The notes: generated by a model not told the origin, from the letters alone. A stretch of 64,000 nt of DNA from Apostichopus japonicus (GCF_037975245.1 NC_092578.1:20044821-20108820); one strand, 5' to 3'. Counted from the first letter of the stretch, positions 11,291 to 23,600 are shown. Numbers and translations: made by a program.

Positions 11291-12211
11291 TGACATCATT
11301 ACAGCGCTAAAGGGTAGCCAGTGACGGATCAATGATTTCGTAAAAGTGTGACTCACCCTACCCCTTACACCGACAACTCCATTTTTTGACGTTTCCATTT
11401 TCCTCTCTCACTAATGATCTATATATATATACTATATATGGTCTATCATAACGCGTGTGTAGAATTGTGCTATGAAACCAACTGTGGCTGGTCTCGAACT
11501 CGACCGTGTCGTCGGGGAACATGACGATTTTTGGGATGGGGTCGACCGCCCGCCCCCCCCCCCATTCAGCATTGTTTTAAATGATATCGCTAAGTAATTT
11601 CAAAATAGAAAGTGCTTAGATGCAACTTACAAGGCCTGGGAAGTGTCATTTCCAGCGATCTGGGAGACATTTTCGGCCAAAATTTGCTTGTACGCTTCGC
11701 GCTAACAAATGGTCCTGGGTAGTGCCATTTCCATCGATCTGGGAGGCATTTTCGGCCAAAATTTTCTTGTACGCTTCGCGCCAACTCATGGTGGCGCTAC
11801 GCTGAGATTATTTGCCTACAGGCTTCGCCCCTCCCTTGGCAAATTCCTCGCTACGCGCCTGTTCGAATTTGTAACGCAAACAGCAGATATCACATCATAT
11901 CAGTGAGCATGAAAATGGCGTTCCAGGATGAAAAGCCTCAAAACTGTCCGACTTGCCTGAAAAAATAACCAAAAATTTTCGCGCGCTTAGCGCGCGTTCG
12001 ACCTATCAATGTCGATATCATATAAGCAAGCATCGGTTATTACATCGCATGCCATCATGTACCGTACGGTCCGTTCAAATTGCGCAGTATACCGCGGGAT
12101 GCTAATGTAAACAACGACATGTCCCATGTAGATGTATAAAAAGCAGGTCCAATTATGTCAAAACTCTCTTTACATTAGTAATGGCGAATTAGGGGCTGCA
12201 CCCCCGCCGCG

Positions 12212-12595
12212 CAGTGGCGGAGCGTCCATACGGTCAGGGGGCGCATGCCCCCCCCCCCTGACGGACTCAAATGGACTGTTGGCGCCTTTTTCAGCTCTTT
12301 ACCACTTTTTACTTATTCTAGATTATTGACTTTTTTATTGCGCTCTCATCTACTTATTGACATTTGTCACATTTTGTTGCTGTAATTTGGAGATGACACC
12401 TATTTATTCTTCGTTTATCTGCAAATTAGCCAGGCCCGGAAAGGGTCATTTCCGGCGATCTAGGGAGTATCTTTACTCAAAAATTTTCTGTACGCTACGC
12501 GCCAACCAGTGGTGGCGCTCCGCTTAGATAGTGTTGAAAGCGCCCCTACAGACCATTCTCGCCCCTCCTGACCAATACCCCTAGCTCCGCCACTT
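12212..12595. mobile_element. Nested non-autonomous hAT element, 384 bp
   Basis: The left end is CAGTGGCGGAGC and the right end GCTCCGCCACTT, inverted repeats differing only in the outermost base. The 8-bp duplication CCGCCGCG occurs at 12204-12211 and 12596-12603. It contains one copy of the recurrent module and C-runs. It lies in the 11078-13229 element, so it inserted later. Confidence 0.85.
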
Positions 12596-13229
12596 CCGCC
12601 GCGCCTCCTACGCCTATGTGTATAGTGTTCGGTTTCGGAAATATCTGCTATTTTTTCATTTCCTTCAACCAAGTTTTATAATAGCCGTTATAACAGGTTT
12701 TAATATTTCTACACATCACACTTCCCTCTACTCGTGCAATTTTGACCGGTCTGTTAGGGGTTGAAGGAAGTTTTTCTATATTGGTTGTCCATAGATGAAA
12801 TTTTGTACAACATTATGGGTATGTTTTGAAGTGAGTTTATTCACGAGAAATGTGAATTTTCAATTCTGAACAAATATGGGGCTTAAAACCTTGAAAAGTG
12901 GGGCTGACGGGTATTGTGGGCCGCGACGTAGAATCACCTACAAAAGCAAAGACCCACAGGAGATGCCATCAGGTCGAACATGATGTGTGCCGGGTTGACA
13001 ATCTTCAAAAAGGTTATGGATGGAAAAAAAACTATTAGGAAATACTTGCTTCTCAGGCAAAAAGTGTACATCTGGTTGGTCATTTCAAGCCCGAGAAGTG
13101 CCGTTTCCGGTGATCTGGGGGGTATCAAAATAAGAAATTTTCTTGTACGCTGCGCGCCAACCGATGGTGGCGCTCCGCTTAGATAGTAATTCGCGCCCCC
13201 CGGGTTTGAAAATCCTGGATACGCGCCTG

Positions 13230-13612
13230 ATATTATGAGAACCAAAACAGATGTCTCAGCTCTTTGCGCAATGACGTAGGTTGTTTGGGTTGCTTCAAGT
13301 TCACCAGCGACGCCATTGCCATTGGCACACGTAGCCTGGATGATTTCCATTATGATTTAAAGTTACCAAAGACTTGCTGGGAATACTTGCTCTAAATTTG
13401 GTTTGAAATGTATGAAAAGACTCAACAATTATACTGTCACTGTATTCAATATAACATAACATGTTGTTAGGGAAATCGAAAATGATTGTAAACTTGAGTA
13501 GGCCCACATTGCTTTTTGACGTATGTTCTGCAATGTATTTGTTCCCATGCGTAAATCGCAAATCGTACGTAAACTATACCATAAGCGCCAGTGGCATGCG
13601 CAATGTGGGTTA
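13230..13612. repeat. Segmental duplication copy A, right flank
   Basis: Nearly identical to 13993-14312 except for an extra ~50 bp at about 13460-13510 and small indels. It ends at a C-rich junction (about 13613). The 13613-13786 stretch holds no recognisable gene. Confidence 0.85.
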
Positions 13613-13786
13613 TGCCCCCCCCCCCCTCCTCCTCAACCTCCGATGGTCAGTCGGGGAAAGTGATTCAGTCAGGGGATGTTTGTATTCTGCCGGAGAAAGA
13701 TAGGACCCCTACTACAGGACAAGACCCACGGCTACAACTGCCCAATTACAACCAATTTAGCCAATCATATTGTCGTTAACATCTAA

Positions 13787-14315
13787 AACTGCAGCCCAAA
13801 GTGTGTTAACCTTAAAACGCAAGCTATGTCAATGCACTTATACGGAGTGTTTTTGGCTTCTCATGCCATTTTAATTATCTTGGTTTTTCTTATCTTTCCG
13901 TTAATATTTGGTCCTCCTTTCTTGGCTCGACTATATGTATACGCCGGTGCTACGAGTGTCATTGTGCTGCCAACATCAGTTAAATATGTCATATTATGAG
14001 AACCAAAACAGATGTCTCAGCTCTTTGCGCAATGACGTAGGTTGTTTGGGTTGCTTCAAGTTCACCAGCGACGCCCTTGCCATTGGCACACGTAGCCTGG
14101 ATGATTTCCATTATGATTTAAAGTTACCAAAGACTTGCTGGGAATACTTGCTCTAAATTTGGTTTGAAATGTATGAAAAGACTCAACAATTATACTGTCA
14201 CTGTATTCAATATAACATAACTTTTTGAACGTATGTTCTGCAATGTATTTGTTCCATGCGTAAATCGTACGTAAACTATACCATAAGCGCCAGTGGCATG
14301 CGCAATGTGGGTATT
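13787..14315. repeat. Segmental duplication copy B (contains the empty site)
   Basis: Begins 'ttaacatctaaaactgcag', which recurs at about 14783 (copy C, offset about 997 bp). It contains the uninterrupted junction corresponding to the insertion site of the 11078-13229 element. Relative to copy A it lacks the ~140-bp block found at 10850-10985. Confidence 0.85.
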
Positions 14316-14782
14316 CCTATGTATCGTTTTTGAGATATTGACGTTGAAGTGGCCACCTTTCGTACCAAAAGTGAACTTGGAGCAAACAGGTGTGGCATCA
14401 TTGTTGCACACTGAAACATAATGTTTTGTTTTCCTTTAAAATTTACGTCTAATTTATACTCCACAATTGGATGCATCCATAATGTGAATGTACCATAGGT
14501 ATTGGTATATTATAAACTTCACATCCCCTTTAGACACATTAGTAACCCTATCCAATCCAAAGTCAAATCAATAGACTGAAAAATAAAGAAAAACAAAAGA
14601 TTTTTGTCAGTATGCAACTATGACATCACACCTGTTTGCTTCAAGTTCACTTTTGGTAGAATATCAGATAACTTCAATATCTAAAACAGGGTACATAGGA
14701 ATCGAATGCAAATTTCACTAGAATGCGTAGATTATGTTCCTCTTTAACATATCAACAAGTAATTATGCCCTGGACTATTCTT
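14316..14782. other. Non-coding interval between duplication copies
   Basis: No gene seen. The text 'agtgaacttggagcaaacaggtgtggcatca' region (about 14370) has an inverted relative at about 14625-14655, so the interval has a loose inverted-repeat structure. Confidence 0.4.
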
Positions 14783-15100
14783 TTAACATCTAAAACTGCA
14801 GCCCAAAGGGTGTTAACCTTATAACGGAAGCTATGTCAATACTCTTATACAGGGTGTGCTTTGCTTCTCATGCCATTTTAATTATCTTGGTTTTTACTTA
14901 TCTTTCTATTATTTTTTCCTTCTTAGCTTTCGCTTGACTGTATTTATTCGCCGGTCTGATAAAACAAATAATTAGATAAACTTATTTGCGCAATCTAACG
15001 TGTTCGAGAAAGCGAAGAAAATAAGCGATCATAGAGATTGCATCAGTTGGTTTAGTTCGTCAGACCTTTGTTGGAACGAATCATACGTCACGTAATTGTA
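14783..15100. repeat. Segmental duplication copy C
   Basis: 14783-14910 matches 13787-13912. 14925-15090 matches 10850-10985. It therefore carries the block missing from copy B. Confidence 0.8.
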
Positions 15101-15545
15101 ACAGATGCACATTTTGACACCAAACTCGACTATTATCATAGACTTTTTATAGACAGGTACAATACCACTGATATTCATAGCAGTCTCCAAGTTCCATCCT
15201 TGACCATGGCTTCAGTGTTCATCCGCTGGCTCAGTCCTATATTTTCAATCATTCAATTCTTCATTAATTAGCGTCCATCCACCAGTCTCCCGATCGTGTG
15301 GACCCATCACTTCCTATTCTAGTAACCCCTCCCCCAAGGAACATTGCGTCTGCGCCCTCGCCTTTTCTCCTCTGCATTAATCACAGCCTTTGTCTCCGAA
15401 ACCAACCCTTCTCAACATTCGTAACTTCACATCCGAATCTCATTGCTTCCAATCCATCATCCCCTAGTCCATTGCTTCCGCAAACACCCCTTTCATGCTA
15501 TATTATTAGACTCAGTGTTGAAACAAGAGACAGGTATTCCTGGTA
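15101..15545. other. Non-coding interval, no gene recognised
   Basis: C/T-rich around 15280-15490. Frames of about 80 codons have no recognisable motif. Confidence 0.4.
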
Positions 15546-15559
15546 AACTAAAAGCGGAG

Positions 15560-15770
15560 TAATAACGAGATTAAAAGTTGGGGAAGTCGTTATAATAATA
15601 ATGATAATAATAGTATCAGTGTAACCATTGAAAAACACATTTGCAAATTATTTTTCTCTCAGTAGGTGCCCGAAAAATTCTCGGCATATTGCCCGAATTT
15701 TCACAAAAGTATTTGTTTGGGGGGGTGCAGCCCCCAGACCCCCCCCCCCCGCCTCCTACGCCTATGACTG
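15560..15770. mobile_element. TE end fragment with C-run
   Basis: 15575-15642 resembles 1526-1590 (GGAAGTCGTTA... and GAAAAACACATTTG). The block ends CCGCCTCCTACGCCTATG at 15752-15769, the inverse of CATAGGCGTAGGAG at 1313 and also present at about 12604-12617. It is one end of a dispersed G-rich element family; the other end is not clear here. Confidence 0.55.
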
Positions 15771-15929
15771 CATACAATTGCTTCTAGGTTTGCTTGGTTA
15801 TGATTAAGAAATCATGGGGAGAAAGCTGTACCGTTTACCACGCAGCTTATGCCTTACTGGCAATTTGAAAAGAAACTGGGACAGGTGTAAACAGCCATAG
15901 ATTAGCTATGAAATGGTGCAGGCCTTGAT

Positions 15930-16385
15930 CAAAAGGAAGAAAAAGTACGGGATGCTACTTTAACACTTGCAGTAGGGGATGACGCTTTAGATATTCACAA
16001 TTCTCTGCATTCTTCACTAAAATATGAACTAATTAGAGAAGGAATAGTCTGTGGAATTAACAGCAGAGCTGTTCAAAAGAGGCTGCATCAGACAGCAAAT
16101 TTTGAACTCACAGAATGCATGAATATTTGTAAGTCTGCAGAAGTAACATCAGCTCAGATAGAGGACATGATGGGAAATGAGCAAGATGATTTTGATGATC
16201 AATTTGTACAGAAAAAGACAAACATGAACATTGTACCTTCTGTAAAAGAAAGCACAGAAAAGGCAAACGGGACTGGCAAACTGCATGAATTGTGAAAAGA
16301 TGAATCACTTTGCAGCTGTGTGCCAAAAGCCAACAAATAGGAAAGAAATGAGAATCAGAAGCATCCAAAATGAGAACTATGACAG
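15930..16385 (+). pseudogene. Gypsy-like retrotransposon gag fragment with CCHC knuckle
   Basis: One frame (16029 to about 16220) reads through residues such as AVQKRLHQ and MNICKSAEVTSAQI, the helical pre-knuckle region of Gypsy-type Gag. In another frame, 16282-16323 encodes CMNCEKMNHFAAVC, an exact CX2CX4HX4C zinc knuckle. The change of frame between them and several stops show it is dead. In intact relatives Gag packages the element RNA and the knuckle binds it. Only this fragment remains; downstream the sequence dissolves into a 76-bp tandem array that seems to be made from the following linker. No LTR could be assigned to it. Confidence 0.65.
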
Positions 16386-17116
16386 TGAAACAAATTACAG
16401 AGAATTGTAAAAGTGATGCTGACAGTGATAGCTGTAAGTCCAGATCAGGGAGCTATGGCAGTGAAACAAGTTACAGTGAATTGTAATAGTGATTCTGACA
16501 GTGATAGCTGTGAGTCCAGATCAGAGAACTATGACAGTGAAACAAGTTACAGTGAATTGTAACAGTGATTCTGACAGTGATAGCTGTCAGTCCAGATCAG
16601 AGAACTATGACAGTGAAACAAGTTACAGTGAATTGTAACAGTGATTCTGACAGTGATAGCTGTAAGTCCAGATCAGAGAACTATGACAGTGAAACAAGTT
16701 ACAGTGAATTGTAACAGTGATTCTGACAGTGATAGCTGTAAGCCCAGATCAGAGAACTATGACAGTGAAACAAGTTACAGTGAATTGTAACAGTGATTCT
16801 GACAGTGATAGCTGTAAGTCCAGATCAGAGAACTATGACAGTGAACCAAGTTACAGTGAATTGTAACAGTGATTCTGACAGTGATAGCTGTAAGTCCAGA
16901 TCAGAGAACTATGACAGTGAAACAAGTTACAGTGAATTGTAACAGTGATTCTGACAGTGATAGCTGTAAGTCCAGATCAGAGAACTATGACAGTGAAACA
17001 AGTTACAGTGAATTGTAACAGTGATTCTGACAGTGATAGCTGTAAGTCCAGATCAGAGAACTATGACAGTGAAACAAGTTACAGTGAATTATAACAGTGA
17101 TTCTGACAGTGATAGC
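16386..17116 (+). repeat. 76-bp satellite, left block
   Basis: About nine to ten units of 76 bp built around CAGTGATTCTGACAGTGATA and 'gctgtaagtccagatcagag'. 76 is not a multiple of 3, so no frame persists. It follows directly on the gag remnant, and the first unit is the most divergent, as expected if the array grew from the gag linker. The array resumes at 18628. Confidence 0.9.
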
Positions 17117-18627
17117 CATGGGCGGGATTACGGGGGGGGGGCAAGAGGGGGCATTTGCCCCCCCACTTTTCCCAAACCTTAGTCACTTTTTTTGTCGCTT
17201 TTGCAGACAAATGTGCACAACCCTAGTCGAAATTATTCCCCCACAACAGCTATCCAATAGGCCTATTTGTTTCGAATCTAAGTCAAATTTGTGTTTAACA
17301 TCGTAACATGTAGCATGAATAACTGAAGCTGGAGCTAGCACATGGTCCACAGCACAGGTTACGAATCCTGGAGCTAACACACTAGCGATTCAATTCTGCA
17401 TGTGATGAATCCATGGCATGTGCTACAGTGCTAGCTTCAGGAATTGATTTTAAACGTTGCTGCTCTACTGAATGCGTTGAATAACTAAATCCAGAGAAAC
17501 GATTTACAAAGCCAGAATTGCATATCGGGTATATCAATAATTAAATTCAATACACTGACACATGACACACTCCCCACCCCACCCCACCCCACCCCACCCC
17601 CAGTGGTCTAGCCCTTCATTAACAGTAAGTAACATTCAAGTATTTATTATGAATTTCTATGTTGCCTGATAATCTGGCAATAGTTCAAACATAATGCTGG
17701 TACTGCCAGGTAATAATTTCATTTTCAAATCTCAGCCAGTACTATGAAATGACCCGTAAATATATTGCTCCATGTTGCACCTAGTCGCATTGTAAATTCC
17801 AAAAAGTCACCCCGCCTCGACTTCAGTGGCGACGGAACCGGTGAACTTGAGGGGCTTATCCCCCATGAAAAAAGTTTGGGGGGCGGGGTAAAGGTATGTT
17901 CGTTCAGCCCCCAATATTTGCCAAGTTCTCCAAGAAGTGGGGACCGCGGGGAGAATTTCGAAGTGGGTGCTGAACATATGGTCCAATGCACAATATACTA
18001 ATAATTTTAGGGGGAAAGAACTGTCTAGATGCGATTTATTGTTACCAGAGGTGTCATTTTTGCTGATCTAGGATTTCCTTTCTGCTTAAATTTCGACGCG
18101 CCGCGCCAACTGATGGTGGTGCACCGTCTAAATAGTGACGTATAAGCTTCAGTTGTACATCACCATATAAGTTCTTCTATCCGTCCTCCCTAACATTACA
18201 CACGTTCATTAATTGTTTAGATGCAATTTAAAGCCTATATGGGTGTTAATTTTACCGATCTAAGGGTACCTTTCATCGAAAATTTCGACGCTCCTTGCCA
18301 ACCGATGATGGCGCTCCGCTTAGATAGTGACGTATAACAAAAGTTGTACATCACCATCTGACCATATGTTCTACTATCAATCCTCTTCAAATTTTTAAAC
18401 GATAATTAACTATCTAGATACAATTGCAGACATGAGATCCATATTTCAAGGATGGGTACATGCAGCTTAGAGCACTCGGGAAGTGCCGTTTCCGGCCATC
18501 TGGAGGGTTTGTAAACCCAAAAAATTTCTTGTACGCTCCGCGCCAACCGATGGTGGCGCTCCGCTTAGATAGTCTTGCTGGCAGGTTTGCCCCCCCCCCC
18601 ACTTTCACAACTCAAATCCCGCCCCTG
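17117..18627. mobile_element. Non-autonomous hAT element in the 76-bp satellite, 1511 bp
   Basis: The left end is CATGGGCGGGATT; the right end, inverted, is CAGGGGCGGGATT (one mismatch). GTGATAGC, itself part of the satellite unit, is duplicated at 17109-17116 and 18628-18635. The uninterrupted satellite units give the empty-site sequence. The interior carries three copies of the recurrent module (18050-18575), C-runs inside both ends and a (CCCCA)n run at about 17573-17600. No transposase. Confidence 0.9.
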
Positions 18628-19035
18628 GTGATAGCTGTAAGTCCAGATCAGAGAACTATGACAGTGAAACAAGTTACAGTGAATTGTAACAGTGATTCTG
18701 ACAGTGAAAGCTGTGAGTCCAGATCAGAGAGCTATGGCAGTGAAACAAGTTACAGTGAATTGTAACAGTGATTCTGACAGTGATAGCTGTAAGTCCAGAT
18801 CAGAGAACTATGGCAGTGAAACAAGTTACAGTGAATTGTAATAGTGATTCTGACAGTGATAGCTGTAAGTCCAGATCAGAGAACTATGACAGTGAAACAA
18901 GTTACAGTGAATTGTAACAGTGATTCTGACAGTGATAGCTGTGAGTCAGGATCAGAGAACTATGACAGTGACACAATTGTTACAGTGAATTGTAACAGTG
19001 ATTCTGACAGTGATAGCTGTGAGTCAGGATCAGAG
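18628..19035 (+). repeat. 76-bp satellite, right block
   Basis: Five to six units continuing the array at 16386. After about 19036 a frame with LNGN-like residues follows, faintly like the start of a Gypsy protease domain. That would fit an array within a gag-pol linker, but the similarity is too weak to annotate. Confidence 0.85.
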
Positions 19036-19242
19036 GCGGTGATGTCACTATCATTAAATGGGAATAACATTAATGCAGCTAGTTTTTCGAGCAAATTTAA
19101 GAGACAGATATTTGCTATGATGGAAGTCTCCGGTATACTAGTGTACAGATGTATAGGGACCCATAATGCATTACTGAAATTATTTGAAGTCAAAATCCTA
19201 AGAAATGAGATCTCAAAATAACCGATGTGTAATTGCAACTTG

Positions 19243-19400
19243 AAACGCCCGGGAAGTGTCTTTTCCGACGATCTAGGAGTATTTTTTGGCAAACAAAAAT
19301 CGTGGTACGCTCCGCGCCAACCTATGGTGGCGCTCCGCTGAGATATAGTATCAAGTAGTGTCTTACACCTACATGACGTACTGATCCCCCCCCCCCACCC
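19243..19400. mobile_element. TE fragment with recurrent module and C-run
   Basis: Contains the module core ATGGTGGCGCTCCGCTGAGA followed by a C-run at about 19387. It looks like another end of the same G-rich element group; its partner end is not identified. Confidence 0.55.
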
Positions 19401-20149
19401 TTGTGACACAGTTCCGCGCACGCCCTTTCTCGGACTTCCTGATAGGGAGCCCCTTTGGAACAGGAGCCGAGGCCCCCATGCCCATCTTTACAACACTGTT
19501 TTAACTATAGGCTTTACCATGAGCCAAGTTTAGTGTCTTGCTTGTTTTGGGATTTTTGTGTTTTTTTCTCTCTTTATTTATTGTTTAACTTTGTTTTGCA
19601 TGTACAGGGACCACAGTGGTAATAAGTCTGCTAGCTAGACAGACTTTTCTGTGTTATCCCTACACCGGTGTTTCTCTTTCGTATTTTGGTGTGATAGCCT
19701 ATAATCAAATCACTGATACGAGTTTTCATGGTACCAAATAGACTCACCCAAGCTTTTTTTAAATTTAGAAAGAGACATGCACAATTTTGCTGACGTTCAT
19801 ACAGGGAAGGAACCTTTGAGAACAGTTTAGGTCATTTTGTAACTTGGATCATTTTTATTTGTGTATACCCCTTAACGTGCGTCTGTCATAACATGTCAGC
19901 CATTTGCAAGACAATTGGGGGAGGGAGGAGGCACGGCCGTCCCATATAGTACTCCCAGTGCCGGGCTACGGCTCTGATACAGACTTGAACATTTACAAAT
20001 GCGTAATAGTACGTAGTGTGGGTACTAGGTATACGCTGGTATCTCAGTAACCCAAATGGAGAAGCCGACAATCCAGTGTCATATGATGTACGGTGTTTTG
20101 ACTAGAAGTGTCAATCACTGAATCAAAGTTAAATTTGTTTGGAGAAACG

Positions 20150-20640
20150 TGGCCTCGTCACAGTTCTATACGCTTAGTATGGCTAATGAGGAAAACCATT
20201 TGCATGTGCTCATCTGAATATCAGGTTGGCACTCAACCAATCAAGAGTTGGGTGAGGGGTCAACTATAAGTTTGGACCAATCAGGTTCAAGGGCAGAGCG
20301 TGTGCCCTGTGCATCGCGTCGTAATTTGTTATTTTAGAATCGGGGGTTTAAGTGTCTCCTAAAGCTAAGACGTATCTGGGAGTTTAAGTTTATCTCCCGA
20401 AGCCTACAGAGGTATGGGCTCCGTAAGTTATATTTATGATCAGCATTTATGCCTGTGCATTTTAATTATCCCAAGTTATAGTTATATTCAGAGTTAATAA
20501 AAAGAAACTTATAATCAAATATCCGCTTTTGGAAATTATTTATTAAGACTTTCCTGTTCACGCTCGGTTCAACGTTATTAGTGTAAGGCCCGGCTTACCG
20601 TTACCTGGAACTATCAAAATAAGCCTTACAATATTACCAT
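20150..20640. mobile_element. LTR-like segment, tentative
   Basis: Two CCAAT boxes (AACCAATCAAG near 20236, GACCAATCAGG near 20276), then an AATAAA-like motif (GTTAATAAAAAG near 20494) and a T-rich, pyrimidine-ended stretch. This is the order seen in retroelement LTRs. No duplicate LTR, primer-binding site or TG...CA boundary was confirmed. The preceding 19401-20149 holds no recognisable gene. Confidence 0.25.
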
Positions 20641-20660
20641 GCCAGGGAGTATCCTGACCT

Positions 20661-23600
20661 AACCGGTGTGAAGTTAGATACTTATTCCCCGTTCCTCGTT
20701 CGACATTCGCGAATGAGTAACTGCTACCGATTCAGTTACGTATTCGACAATGGTATCGACGTAACACCTCTGGCATGACGAAAGCTTTCTTACAAGATGT
20801 TCAACATTTGGTCGTGGAAAGAGGTTTATCTATGGGTCATATACTCTAATGAATATTTAGAAGGATACCATAATGCATCTTTTCCGGTCCGAATAGTTCT
20901 TGACCAACTAAAATGGCCACTACTTCATCAGTTTCTTAATTAATGTAACGGGACCTGAAAAAAATCACTCTAGGCCCTAATCAAGACTAGCACGCCTTGG
21001 ACCACCTAACCAATGGGTTATAGGAATTCTTAACACATTGTAGAAGAGTACCATAATGCGTCTTGCCCGGTCCAAAGCGTGCTTGACCAATTAAAATGAC
21101 CACTAAATCAACAATTTTTTAAATAAATGTAACAGAAACTGAAATAAAAACATTTGGGCCCTAATCATATCCAGCACGCCTTGGACCACCCAACCAATGG
21201 GTCGTATGAACTTTAAAGTCATTGTAGAAGGGTACCATAATGCGTCTTGCCCGGTTCAAAGAGTGCTTGACCAATTTAAATGACCACTAAATCATTACTT
21301 CTTTAATGAGTGTAACGGGAACACTAAAAAGCTTTGGGCCCCCATCCATGCAGCACGCCTTGGACCACCAAACCGATGGTTAACATGAACTCTAAGGACA
21401 TTGTAGAAGGGTACCATAATGCGTCTTTCCCGGTCCAAAGCGTGCTTGACCAATTTAAATGACCACTCAATAATTACTTCTTTAATGAGTGTAACGGGAC
21501 CACGAAAAAGCTTTGGGCCCCAACCCATGCAGCACGCCTTGGACCACCAAACCGATGGTTAACATGAACGCTAATGACAATATAGAAGGGTACCATAATG
21601 CGCCTTGCCCGGTCAAAAGAGTGCGTGACCAATTTAATTGACCACTAAATAATTACTTCTTTAATGAGTGTAACGGGACCACTTTAGGCACTTATCAAGG
21701 CTAGCACGCCTTGGACCACCCAACCATTGGGTCATATGAATTCTTCTTCATGGCCGCATGCAGGGACGTAGCTAAGGCCTGATGAATGGGGGGGGGGGGG
21801 GGTGTAGTGGCTGAAATTCCAACTGGATGGGTTCTGGAGCCGGAAAATTCCGACTGCTGTTTTGTACCCCTTCCCCAGCACTACTCATCAACGATACGGT
21901 CAGTGTCAGTCAGACACCCTATCTTTCGAGACTGCACTTTTGTTCCGAACTTTTTTCGGTACTGTTTTACCCCTTGCCCTCACTTCACAAACTTATTAAT
22001 CACTCTGGTTAAGCGAGTAAGCAACTGAGTATAAGTTATCTGCTTGATAGGCTACATAGACTACTAACTACAAAAGCTAACAAAGAGTGAAACAACAAAT
22101 TTTCAACAAATTATATTCGACGACATAGTGAAATTACCCCAAAATACAGTGCTTTATCCTAGCGCGCTTAATATTATTTTCTTGGGTGGGGGAGGGGTGA
22201 GACTATTTATCACTCACATGAAAAAAGGATTTGGAATTTGGAGCATTTGGAATGAAATGAACAATTAACAATTTTGCAGAAAAATGTTGAGTTGACGAGA
22301 TACGATAAGTTGTCAATTATACATTTTGCCCAAAAATATTTCAATTGCTCAGTTGGAATGAAGTGAACAATTGAACATTTTGCCAAAAAATGTCCATTTG
22401 ACGACATAAGGTAAGTTGTCAATTAAACATTTTGCAGAAAATTTTTCAGTTGCTCAGATGAAATGAAGTGAACAATTCAACATTTTGCAGCAAAACGTCC
22501 AATACACGAGATATGATAAGTTGTCAATTAAACATTTTTCAGAAAGTTGTTCAACTGCTCAGTTAAAGCAACTGAGCAATCCAACATTTTTCTGGTTTTT
22601 GATAAGATTTTATCTTTTACTCTAAAGAATTTACTGAAAAATTTCACCTTATAGGGCAAAGTGTTTCTTATGTTGATGGTTTTTTAAGCTTCCGTAGATT
22701 AGCATTGAAGGTTTTAATTCTATACGATGTACAGTAATTCTACTAGGCATTTTTTTTGCAGTATTCAAAATCATACGAAGTTTTGTATGGTGGAGTATAA
22801 AGATCACGAGATACAACTTTTCAATTTGACAAGGAAAACGTAGTAAGTATGACTGATTAAAGGTCAATTTTGACCGAAAGTTTTAGGTCACTCACAAATT
22901 ACAAGAATATATGAAAATTAGAGTGCGACAGTCGGAAAAATTAGAGTGCAACAATAGGAAATTCCGACTGTCGCACTCAAATTTTCCAACTATCGTCAGT
23001 TTTACCAAGATTGGGGGGGGGGGGTGACACCCCCCCCCCTCTAGCGACGTCCCTGGCCGCATGTCTATATATGGCCAAATTCTGTAGGAAAGCTTTTACA
23101 ATTTTAGAACGTTACCTCTAAATGACTTCCGAATTCATTGATATGTCAGCATAACACTTTAACTTGCGCAAATCACTTACGAAGTTTCAGGCCTAATCAA
23201 AGAGGAAAATTGCAATGTGGGAGTTATTTGAACACAGTGGTATAAAGCGACAGCATCTTACCAGGGCTAAAGCAAGGCTGTAACAGGCTTGTAGCAGGCT
23301 TGTGGCAGGCTTGTAGCAGGCATGCACTGTCATAAAAGCTCAAATGAAGCTTAAAGCCGGACAAACAATCAAAGTAATGAACAATCCCCTAGGCTTACCA
23401 TGCATTAATGGCACATGCAGTAACGTTCAAACAAGGAACGAAGAAAATTGTGACTATTTCCGATATTTAATTCATTTGGGAATACAAATGAGAAAATGCA
23501 GTTAAACTTTCATCATGCTGCAGGTTCTTTCCATTTATCTATCACTTTAGAATGTTAATGGTTCGACACAAGGGAGCAATCACGCTATGATAAATATGAA

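Larger units (their letters stand above)
11078..13229. mobile_element. DNA transposon, 2152 bp, with 5-bp TSD proven by empty site
   Basis: The left end is CAGGTGCGTATCCAGG and the right end CCTGGATACGCGCCTG, a 16-bp inverted repeat with one mismatch. ATATT is duplicated at 11073-11077 and 13230-13234. The paralogous segment around 13990-14000 has the same flanks joined with a single ATATT, so it is an empty site. The interior has a polypurine tract, four copies of the recurrent module, a C-run region at about 11550 and a nested 384-bp hAT element. No transposase frame recognised. CAGG termini and G-rich ends resemble the hAT elements nearby, but the duplication is 5 bp, not 8. Confidence 0.88.

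Noticed and set aside
11017-11398. Lys/Glu-rich or Phe/Ser/Leu-rich frames
   Set aside because: Read-through of the polypurine tract on either strand inside a transposon.
19060-19221. Possible Gypsy protease start after the satellite
   Set aside because: Only an LNGN-like string; no DTGA catalytic motif is present.
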